Shown: piece by piece, positions 62,601 through 64,000 of the stretch
Layout: every line of letters begins with the position of its first letter
Position numbering within the stretch: position 1 is the first letter of the stretch
NCBI GenBank assembly: GCA_003586115.2
Contig: QVOM02000074.1
Coordinates: 2,092,199-2,156,198, forward strand
Source of the DNA: Salvator merianae
Lineage: Eukaryota; Chordata; Lepidosauria; Squamata; Teiidae
Length of the DNA stretch: 64,000 nt
Reading direction: 5' to 3'
The notes under the pieces: model-generated
What the model was told of the DNA's origin: nothing
The model's input: the letters and a program-made list of their open reading frames with translations, nothing else
The model's database searches: none
Position numbers and translations under genes: made by a program

Positions 62601-63112
62601 AGTTTCTTGTTAAGAAAAGCTGAGGCTTTCCACAGTTCTGTAATCAACAACTAACTTTTGGAGCAAACCTTCAAAGGTAGGCCAGCATCTCTTTTCCTTT
62701 CTAGCTAAAGACCTGCCAAAAAGGCATGTGAACAGAGATGCTACAGTCTCCACACTTCTAGATTGAAACTGGAAGGTGGGGAAAAGGAATAGCTCTTAGG
62801 AATTTTTGGCTCTTGCTAAAAAAACCCGCACACTCCTGAAAAACATACTTGCATGGAGTTAATCTATCCTTTCAGAGACTGCTGAGGACATCACATTGTA
62901 TTCAAAAGCATCTCAACAAAGCAGTTCCAAAGAAGAGGGCTGGAAAACATCTTTATGGACCCAGTGATCTCAGTGTTCTTACCTGCAGAAGGAGTTTAAG
63001 TCGTGTGATGCGCTGGAATGGGAGTATGAGGAAGGATTTAAGGGAAAGGCGCTGACAAACAGGATCACTTTCCAGTCTCTCAAGGACCTGCTGGAAAGCA
63101 GGAACACCATTC
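17452..63112 (-). CDS. ARHGEF5: RhoGEF gene, 3' part (8 exons): half DH, PH, SH3, C-terminus; ARHGEF5-like
   Basis: Minus-strand gene with coding exons 63112-62983, 62276-62202, 45231-45142, 38687-38536, 30255-30094, 20719-20649, 19404-19300 and 17606-17452. Every junction has an AG acceptor and GT donor and the phases agree throughout, giving 312 complete codons plus stop. The order of domains is the end of the DH domain (motif [12 protein letters not shown]), a PH domain, and an SH3 domain with a GERGWFP motif. Proteins of this family activate Rho GTPases at the membrane and actin cytoskeleton by catalysing GDP release. The gene is incomplete: the long N-terminal region and the first half of DH lie past the right edge. 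The name ARHGEF5 rests on remembered similarity across DH, PH and SH3. NGEF, ARHGEF16, ARHGEF19 and ARHGEF26 share this architecture and are not excluded. No frameshift or stop interrupts the exons, so the gene appears intact here. Confidence 0.85.
17607..19299 (-). other. RhoGEF intron, last (1.7 kb)
   Basis: Apart from the tail fragment at 17678-17725 nothing is recognised. The 84-codon minus-strand ORF at 18179-18433 has no recognisable similarity. Confidence 0.6.
17678..17725 (+). repeat. LINE/SINE 3' tail fragment
   Basis: GAGTCTTCGGAGAGGGGCGG followed by AATATAAATCCAATAAATAA has the form of the CR1/L2-type 3' terminus shared by many squamate LINEs and SINEs. It sits in the last intron of the RhoGEF gene. 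Confidence 0.55.
19300..19404 (-). CDS. ARHGEF5: RhoGEF exon, first half of SH3 domain
   Basis: 105 bp: two bases complete an Asp codon, then 34 codons, then one base (G). The acceptor is ATCTTCTCAG and the donor GTGAAT. It includes [20 protein letters not shown] followed by [14 protein letters not shown]. This is the RT-loop half of an SH3 domain; such domains bind proline-rich partners and can also hold the exchange factor in an autoinhibited state. Confidence 0.93.
20649..20719 (-). CDS. ARHGEF5: RhoGEF exon, PH C-terminal helix
   Basis: A 71-bp exon too short to stand out as an ORF, found by following the reading phase. One base completes the split codon as Gln, then [20 protein letters not shown] and NDS follow, plus one base carried over. 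The acceptor follows a polypyrimidine tract (TTTTTTTTCTAG) and the donor is [16 protein letters not shown] is the typical end of the PH helix in this subfamily. Confidence 0.92.
20799..20880 (+). repeat. Fragment of the MITE-like element also seen at 24023
   Basis: GGGCCTGTTTGCACTTCTCA and the following CTTGTGAGCATCTGCATGCT match the left end of the element at 24023-24410. Only about 80 bp is present. Confidence 0.5.
20880..21240 (-). mobile_element. L2-type LINE, C-terminal fragment
   Basis: On the minus strand the translation [14 protein letters not shown] followed by [13 protein letters not shown] resembles the C-terminal end of L2/CR1-clade ORF2 proteins, as also seen in the L2 at 44360-44510 ([12 protein letters not shown]). 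No 3' repeat tail is clear. Confidence 0.5.
21506..23628 (+). mobile_element. Internally deleted L1, copy B (5' UTR, ORF1, ORF2 tail)
   Basis: A 2.1-kb plus-strand L1 flanked by a 15-bp imperfect target duplication (21491-21505 GAAAACTACCCCTTT; 23629-23643, one mismatch). The 5' UTR (21506 to ~22300) aligns with copies A and C. A degenerate ORF1 follows: start near 22303, [16 protein letters not shown] near 22655, and the C-terminal block [20 protein letters not shown] near 23060-23120. Directly after ORF1 comes the ORF2 tail ([17 protein letters not shown] near 23255), then the 3' UTR. The endonuclease and reverse transcriptase are missing. The 3' end is a long (GGAA)n(GAAA)n run. Confidence 0.82.
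23537..23632 (+). repeat. (GGAA)n(GAAA)n microsatellite, L1 3' tail
   Basis: About 48 bp of GGAA units then 48 bp of GAAA units, placed exactly at the 3' end of L1 copy B where a poly(A) tail would be. It most likely grew from that tail. Confidence 0.85.
24023..24410. mobile_element. MITE-like element, probably hAT-type
   Basis: The left end CAGGGCCTATTTGCACTTTT and the right end, reverse-complemented, CAGTACAGCCATTCACACTG, both start with CAG as hAT ends do. The interior is GC-rich and imperfectly repeated, with no transposase. I could not find a convincing 8-bp target duplication, so the boundaries and family are tentative. Confidence 0.4.
24660..25275 (-). mobile_element. L2 LINE reverse transcriptase fragment
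   Basis: On the minus strand, [16 protein letters not shown] followed by HQSVDGT (25150-25090) matches the L2 reverse transcriptase block LLFNIYLKPLGE...HQYADDTQL. The catalytic YADD has decayed to SVDG. Degenerate downstream sequence continues to about 24660. Confidence 0.65.
25481..27046 (-). mobile_element. Non-autonomous DNA transposon, family 2, copy G (contains 26219-26983)
   Basis: Matches copy H (32646-33518) in reverse orientation. The ends are GGGTGTGTTCTGACAGCC on the left and, reverse-complemented from the right, GGCTATGTTCAGACTAGC. The flanking 3-bp duplication is TGC (25478-25480 and 27047-27049). No transposase ORF. The copy is interrupted near its right end by the 765-bp hairpin element; the host part is about 800 bp. 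Confidence 0.7.
26219..26983. mobile_element. Multi-hairpin foldback element nested in copy G
   Basis: 765 bp bounded by AGGGATGTGCACGAAGG on the left and, reverse-complemented, AGGGGTGTGCACGAAGG on the right. It is flanked by a 10-bp direct repeat ACCCAGGAAT (26209-26218 and 26984-26993) that occurs once at the same point of copy H's relative sequence. The interior is a chain of hairpins: centres near 26382, 26450, 26529, 26605, 26700 and 26870. The hairpin at 26638-26760 has arms of about 60 bp. Short TTCGTGCGAA-like palindromes fill both flanks. ORFs here are products of the symmetry, not genes. A 10-bp duplication fits Mutator-like elements best, but no transposase is present to confirm this. 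Confidence 0.7.
27050..28462. other. Intron, nothing recognised
   Basis: No exon of the RhoGEF gene and no recognisable repeat between the DNA transposon and the hAT element. ORFs of 99-110 codons at 27622-27991 overlap on opposite strands and have no recognisable similarity. Confidence 0.45.
28471..28949. mobile_element. Non-autonomous hAT transposon
   Basis: 479 bp with hAT-type ends: CAGTGGTTCCCAACCTTTTT on the left and, reverse-complemented, CAGGGGTCCCCAACCACCGG on the right. A perfect 8-bp target duplication CTTTAAAC (28463-28470 and 28950-28957) is diagnostic of hAT insertion. The interior is GC-rich, without a transposase, and includes a tandem duplication of about 66 bp (28695-28760 and 28761-28827). 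Confidence 0.88.
28958..30093. other. Intron; possible L2 fragment at 29190-29440
   Basis: On the minus strand the segment 29440-29190 weakly resembles L2 reverse transcriptase ([18 protein letters not shown], usual form DLSAAFDTIDHAILL). Otherwise nothing recognised. Confidence 0.35.
30094..30255 (-). CDS. ARHGEF5: RhoGEF exon, second half of PH domain
   Basis: 162 bp: one base completes a Glu codon from the previous exon, then 53 codons, then two bases (CA). The acceptor is TCCCCACAG and the donor GTAAGC. It includes [20 protein letters not shown] and later [20 protein letters not shown], ending RTET. This finishes the beta-sheet and enters the C-terminal helix of the PH domain. Confidence 0.93.
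30256..32642. other. Intron with a ~73-bp tandem repeat
   Basis: Apart from the minisatellite at 31255-31575 and an A-rich run at 31084-31118, no repeat or coding feature is recognised. Confidence 0.5.
31255..31575. repeat. Degenerate minisatellite, ~73-bp unit, about four copies
   Basis: The block CAGCCAATCACTGCTAAG recurs with variants at about 31322, 31395, 31468 and, more diverged, 31538, a steady spacing of 73-74 bp. Each is followed by a GTGTGATCTCTCCC-type pyrimidine stretch. An incomplete unit precedes the first. Confidence 0.75.
32646..33518 (+). mobile_element. Non-autonomous DNA transposon, family 2, copy H
   Basis: 873 bp flanked by a TTA duplication (32643-32645 and 33519-33521). 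The ends are GGCTGTGTTCAGACTAGC and, reverse-complemented, GGGTGTGATCAGATGGGC. A 3-bp T-first duplication fits PIF/Harbinger. No transposase. An internal 17-bp tandem duplication (GATGAGGCGCTTCACA) lies at 32743-32776. It is uninterrupted where copy G carries the hairpin element. Confidence 0.72.
33522..34344. other. Intron, nothing recognised
   Basis: No exon or repeat recognised. AATAAAGATTG at 33980 has no associated transcript evidence. Confidence 0.45.
34345..35434 (-). mobile_element. Penelope-like element, GIY-YIG endonuclease end
   Basis: Minus-strand coding remnants. Near 35250 [19 protein letters not shown] is the region after the reverse transcriptase. At 35130-35090 [17 protein letters not shown] is the linker typical of Penelope. 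At 34990-34900 [20 protein letters not shown] followed by [10 protein letters not shown] is the GIY-YIG nuclease core (usual form LYIGETGRSL), with decayed residues. The two ORFs overlap in different frames, so a frameshift is present. Downstream, CATGCTACCAACTTCTTTCT at about 34410 is the familiar 3' end of amniote Penelope copies. The reverse transcriptase itself is not visible. Confidence 0.8.
35435..36735. other. Intron, nothing recognised
   Basis: Several ORFs up to 121 codons (36219-36584) have no recognisable similarity and no splice-consistent relation to the RhoGEF gene. Confidence 0.45.
36736..36845 (+). mobile_element. tRNA-derived SINE fragment
   Basis: CATAGCTGAGTAGCAGAGCA resembles a tRNA A box region and, 30 bp on, AAGGTCACAGTTTCATTCCC resembles a B box region, followed by CAGCATCTGCTGG. 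This is the head of a common amniote tRNA-type SINE. Divergence is high and no tail is seen. Confidence 0.6.
36956..37019 (+). mobile_element. Extremely truncated L1 3' end (64 bp)
   Basis: ATAAATTTTATATGTCTTAA followed by ATAAAACAAAAAA is the same L1 3' terminus as copy B (23505-23535). A 9-bp duplication GAAAGATGG flanks it (36947-36955 and 37020-37028), so this is a genuine 5'-truncated insertion. Confidence 0.75.
37029..38535. other. Intron, nothing recognised
   Basis: No repeat family or coding feature identified. AAATAAATACATAAATAC at 37770 is simple AT-rich sequence. Confidence 0.45.
38536..38687 (-). CDS. ARHGEF5: RhoGEF exon, first half of PH domain
   Basis: 152 bp: 50 codons plus two bases (GA) carried to the next exon. 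The acceptor is TGTTTCAG and the donor GTAAGT. It begins [20 protein letters not shown] and ends [20 protein letters not shown] and [10 protein letters not shown] are the strand 1 and strand 3-4 signatures of the PH domain that follows DH in Dbl-family exchange factors. Confidence 0.94.
38688..41376. other. Intron; (TAC)n run and a diverged tandem duplication
   Basis: A (TAC)n microsatellite lies at 40121-40146. At about 40870-40998 two blocks resemble each other (GGCATTCTATTCCATGTAGA and GGCATTGCATTCCCTAGAAA, about 75 bp apart), an old tandem duplication. CCATGGCCATGGCCATGGCC occurs at 39721. Nothing else recognised. Confidence 0.45.
41380..42577 (+). mobile_element. Non-autonomous DNA transposon, family 1, copy F
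   Basis: 1198 bp flanked by a TCA duplication (41377-41379 and 42578-42580). The ends are GGCTGCGGTCTGACATTG and, reverse-complemented, GGCCGTGTTCTGACACGG. It aligns along its length with copy E (6122-7333) in reverse orientation. No transposase ORF. The 3-bp duplication and GGCYG ends parallel family 2 (copies G and H), suggesting the same transposase type, probably PIF/Harbinger. Confidence 0.72.
42990..44540 (+). mobile_element. L2 LINE, reverse transcriptase to C-terminus
   Basis: Plus-strand L2 ORF2 remnant. In order: [20 protein letters not shown] and [20 protein letters not shown] (43176-43330); [20 protein letters not shown] with [17 protein letters not shown] (43610-43750, catalytic YADD intact); [12 protein letters not shown] (43800-43840); and a C-terminal [12 protein letters not shown] (44405-44445). 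A deletion removes part of the AFDTV block near 43450, and frameshifts separate the pieces. The 5' part and the 3' repeat tail are absent. Confidence 0.88.
44880..44965 (+). repeat. DNA-transposon fragment (MITE type)
   Basis: GGGATGTGGAACCTATGGCC and the following TTGGAGTCCAACATCCATTA resemble the end of a repeat very common in squamate genomes (GGAACCTGTGGCCCTCCAGA in its usual form). Only one end is present. Confidence 0.45.
45142..45231 (-). CDS. ARHGEF5: RhoGEF exon, DH to PH linker
   Basis: 90 bp, 30 codons, phase 0 at both ends. The acceptor is TTTCTGCAG and the donor GTAAAA. It begins [20 protein letters not shown] and ends MEFECK. This is the end of the DH helix and the linker into the PH domain. 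A minus-strand SINE lies only about 60 bp upstream on the gene strand (45288-45520). Confidence 0.93.
45288..45520 (-). mobile_element. tRNA-derived SINE with LINE-type tail
   Basis: On the minus strand a degenerate tRNA-like head (GGTATGGTAGATAAAGTGTT and TAGCTAGGATTTTGGAATCC) is followed by a body ending AGAAAGGCAGGATATCAATA and an (AAAAT)n tail at 45290-45325. This is the usual layout of the common amniote SINE ending in GCCGC...GGCGGGATATAAAT. It ends about 60 bp from RhoGEF exon 45142-45231, upstream on the gene strand. Confidence 0.65.
45530..49374. other. Intron, nothing recognised
   Basis: 3.8 kb of AT-rich sequence without an identifiable repeat or coding feature. Short ORFs up to 109 codons (48620-48949) have no recognisable similarity. 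Long A/T runs occur at 48439-48459 and 49140-49175. Confidence 0.45.
49388..53257 (+). mobile_element. L1, copy D, with rearranged L1 insert
   Basis: Plus-strand L1 flanked by a 13-bp duplication AAAAGGTCATTTG (49375-49387 and 53258-53270). Order: 5' UTR (49388 to ~50160), degenerate ORF1 (start at 50167; [15 protein letters not shown] near 50480; TEFS/KYG region near 50880-50930), then foreign L1 sequence (~51000-52930), then the ORF2 tail ([20 protein letters not shown] near 52975) and 3' end. The foreign part has a plus-strand lineage II ORF2 segment (~51050-51640) followed by a minus-strand L1 segment (52900 to 51650). Without that insert, the layout is again 5' UTR, ORF1, ORF2 tail. Confidence 0.75.
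51650..52900 (-). mobile_element. L1 ORF1 plus start of reverse transcriptase, inverted inside copy D
   Basis: Minus-strand coding remnants: an ORF1 beginning [13 protein letters not shown] near 52712, a coiled-coil stretch (52540-52307, [20 protein letters not shown]), and an ORF1 C-terminal block [20 protein letters not shown] (52040-51970). Then comes a reverse transcriptase block [13 protein letters not shown] (near 51820). The endonuclease between them is missing. The order of pieces is not that of simple twin priming, so more than one event is likely. Confidence 0.6.
53637..53867 (+). repeat. 5' LTR (approximate)
   Basis: Aligns with 61395-61644: shared blocks GGGAAATAATTGGTACTGGT, GTTAACTTGGATTTTTGATG, AATAAATGCTGA and the end TGATCCTGACA. 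AATAAA inside is the likely polyadenylation signal. The 3' edge (CA at 53867) is better defined than the 5' edge, where weak similarity continues upstream. Confidence 0.65.
57882..59617 (+). mobile_element. Internally deleted L1, copy C (5' UTR, ORF1, ORF2 tail)
   Basis: 1736 bp flanked by a perfect 20-bp target duplication (57862-57881 and 59618-59637). It begins GGCTTCCGGGAAGATGGCCG, the full 5' end, and has a 5' UTR alignable with copies A and B. ORF1 follows (58573-59001 open), with the remains of the ORF1 C-terminal domain near 59085-59160. Directly after comes the ORF2 tail ([17 protein letters not shown], 59300-59400) and a 3' UTR with an A-rich end. Endonuclease and reverse transcriptase are missing. 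The clean duplication means the element was already deleted when it was copied in. Confidence 0.88.
58573..59001 (+). pseudogene. L1 ORF1p-like open frame, shortened
   Basis: 142 codons beginning [21 protein letters not shown] helical, charge-rich stretch ([20 protein letters not shown], residues ~35-55) precedes a shortened middle and a block [20 protein letters not shown]. In copy B the corresponding block is preceded by the full RNA-recognition region, which looks deleted here. ORF1p normally forms trimers that bind L1 RNA. This form probably lacks the RNA-recognition module. Confidence 0.6.
59871..59916 (+). repeat. (ACT)n then (AAT)n microsatellite, L1 3' tail
   Basis: Trinucleotide run directly after GTAATTGTAATAAAATATA, the 3' end of the lineage II L1. 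Confidence 0.8.
60094..60135 (+). repeat. (CA)n microsatellite
   Basis: GACACA units grading into pure CA within the decayed polyprotein region of the LTR element. Confidence 0.85.
60400..60615 (+). mobile_element. Squamate-type tRNA SINE inserted in the integrase region
   Basis: 216 bp flanked by a 7-bp duplication CTTCCTG (60393-60399 and 60616-60622). The body has CTAGCTGTTCGAAAGCAAGT and AGTAGATAAATAGG, a core I associate with squamate SINEs. A LINE-type tail GTAAGCCGCTTTGAGTC and GAGAAAAGCGGGGTATAAA is followed by a (CCT)n run. Integrase coding sequence resumes on both sides of it. The 5' part of the tRNA head is missing. Confidence 0.75.
61395..61644 (+). repeat. 3' LTR (approximate)
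   Basis: Counterpart of 53637-53867, with blocks AGGAAATAATTGGAACTGGT, GTTAACCTGGATATTTGATG, CAATAAATGCTGACATGCTG and the end TGATCCTGACA. The two LTRs differ at many positions, so the insertion is old. Confidence 0.65.
61645..62201. other. Intron, nothing recognised
   Basis: Host intron between the LTR element and RhoGEF exon 62202-62276. The 87-codon ORF at 61778-62041 has no recognisable similarity. Confidence 0.45.
62202..62276 (-). CDS. ARHGEF5: RhoGEF exon, DH domain
   Basis: 75 bp, 25 codons, phase 0 at both ends. The acceptor is TTATGCAG and the donor GTAAAG. It begins [13 protein letters not shown] and ends AYDALEK, continuing the long C-terminal helix of the DH domain directly from the preceding exon. 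The intron upstream is only 706 bp; the one downstream is 17 kb. Confidence 0.92.
62360..62830 (-). repeat. Unclassified interspersed repeat with A/T-rich 3' tail
   Basis: In the 706-bp RhoGEF intron. The minus strand ends in TATTAATAAATAGACTT, present twice in a ~35-bp tandem arrangement (62378-62445), then a T/A-rich run at 62371-62379, as LINE 3' tails do. No coding similarity was found, so the family is open. Confidence 0.35.
62983..63112 (-). CDS. ARHGEF5: RhoGEF exon, C-terminal half of DH domain
   Basis: 130 bp: one base finishing a split codon, then 43 codons ending exactly at a codon boundary before GTAAGA. The acceptor is ATTGGCAG. The protein contains [20 protein letters not shown] and continues LKLLLQ. 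This is the conserved third block of DH domains, which packs against the switch regions of the GTPase. It is the most 5' exon in the window; the DH start must lie beyond position 64000. Confidence 0.92.
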
Positions 63113-63324
63113 CTGCCAATGAGAACAAATATAAGATCAGACGTTTCAATATATACAGTACATATGCAGCTTTTTTTTGTTCCAGGATATCCACAGTTAA
63201 GACTGGGGAAGTCTGTTCTGTACAGTATTGTCAAATTTGTGGGGTAGTCATAAAAAACCCAGAAACAAAAAAGGCAGAGGAGCATGGTTCCATGGAAGAG
63301 AAGCAATGGTTACCTAGAATCTAC

Positions 63325-63735
63325 TGTAAGTAAGTAAGTAAGTTTTAATAATGATTAGTCTTTAGACCATATCATACAAAATTAAAAAGTTAAAAGTTAA
63401 AAGTACAGATTAAACAATAAAAGTACTAGAGGTTACAGTTAACTATTACTATGGCAACACAATAGAACTCAAAGAAAGGGGGCATTTTCCCAATAGAGGG
63501 TTTATGTCCTCATTCTAGCAGCACGAATTCTGGCCGCTTTGAGTATGAAAAGAGCAACCCGCATTGTTGCATATCTGTTGGATCCGCCCAGCAACCTAAT
63601 GAGTTTTTCTTGGTTACTCATATATTGTATCCTTGATAGAATGGGTTTTAAGAGGGAATCTCTAATGATTTCATACATGGGGCAGACCAGTAGTAAATGT
63701 TCTCTGCTGAGTATTACAAACATCCTGCCCGCATA
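63325..63735 (-). mobile_element. LINE C-terminal fragment with (ACTT)n tail
   Basis: The minus-strand translation from 63723 begins MFVILSREHLLLVCPMYEII and continues RDSLLKPILSRI and LLGGSNRYATMRVALFILKA. This has the CPxY...H/C arrangement at the C-terminus of several non-LTR retrotransposon ORF2 proteins. It ends in a 3' UTR and (ACTT)n at 63325-63342. The clade is not certain. Confidence 0.6.
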
Positions 63736-63739
63736 TTAA

Positions 63740-64000
63740 GAATATAAGAGGAACCTTGCTGGATCAGGCCACGATTCATCTAATCCAGCATCCTGTTTCA
63801 CAGTGGCCCACTGTGAATTCTGGGGATTCTCAAACAGAAGAAAAAGGCAAAACCTTCAACTGCTCTTGACTCCACGCAAATGGGTTTTACAGGAATCCTG
63901 TCTGTCTTTTCAATCTAGAGGCAGTACCTAGGCATCCAGTCTAGTAGCCATTGATACACCTGACCTCCATGAATCTGTCCAATCCATTCTTAAAGGTATC
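63740..64000 (+). repeat. Amniote interspersed repeat, family uncertain
   Basis: The phrases TGCTGGATCAGGCCA, CATCTAATCCAGCATCCTGT and TTCACAGTGGCCCA, with GTAGCCATTGATA further on, are those of a repeat widespread in reptile genomes. It runs off the right edge. Confidence 0.65.

Overview
The window is vertebrate nuclear DNA, most likely from a squamate reptile (lizard or snake). It holds one recognisable host gene, on the minus strand, set in a dense field of transposons. The squamate call is an inference from the repeats: L1, L2 and CR1 LINEs coexist, there is a Penelope element, a tRNA-type SINE with a CR1/L2-like tail, and many non-autonomous DNA transposons. There are no operons, bacterial genes, CRISPR arrays, rRNA or tRNA genes.

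Host gene: eight minus-strand exons (63112 down to 17452) join in consistent reading phase and all have AG/GT splice sites. They encode the last 312 residues of a Dbl-family Rho guanine-nucleotide exchange factor: the second half of the DH domain, a complete PH domain, an SH3 domain, a short basic tail and a stop. The best family match from memory is ARHGEF5 (TIM); other members of the ephexin group are possible. The 5' exons lie beyond the right edge. The coding total is 940 bp in about 45.7 kb.

Layout: 1-17.4 kb is the 3' flank and holds L1 remnants, a CR1 fragment and a 1.2-kb DNA transposon. 17.4-20.8 kb holds the last three exons. 20.8-30.1 kb is an intron with an internally deleted L1, L2 pieces, a DNA transposon carrying a multi-hairpin element inside it, and an 8-bp-TSD hAT element. 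30.1-45.2 kb holds two exons and introns with a ~73-bp minisatellite, DNA transposons, a Penelope element and an L2. 45.2-62.2 kb is a 17-kb intron filled by a rearranged L1 and a Ty3/gypsy-type LTR element with other elements stacked inside it. 62.2-63.1 kb holds the two most upstream exons seen, followed by LINE debris to the edge.

The strongest unusual signals are: (1) three independently inserted L1 copies, each with target-site duplications, that keep the L1 5' end and 3' end but lack nearly all of ORF2, like mammalian HAL1 half-L1 elements; (2) a four-layer nest (host intron, LTR element, 5'-inverted L1, half-L1), with target duplications marking the two inner layers; (3) a 765-bp element built of consecutive hairpins, inserted in a DNA transposon with a 10-bp duplication; (4) two DNA-transposon families with related GGCTGYG termini and 3-bp duplications. 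All repeat-family names are by eye; no database was searched.
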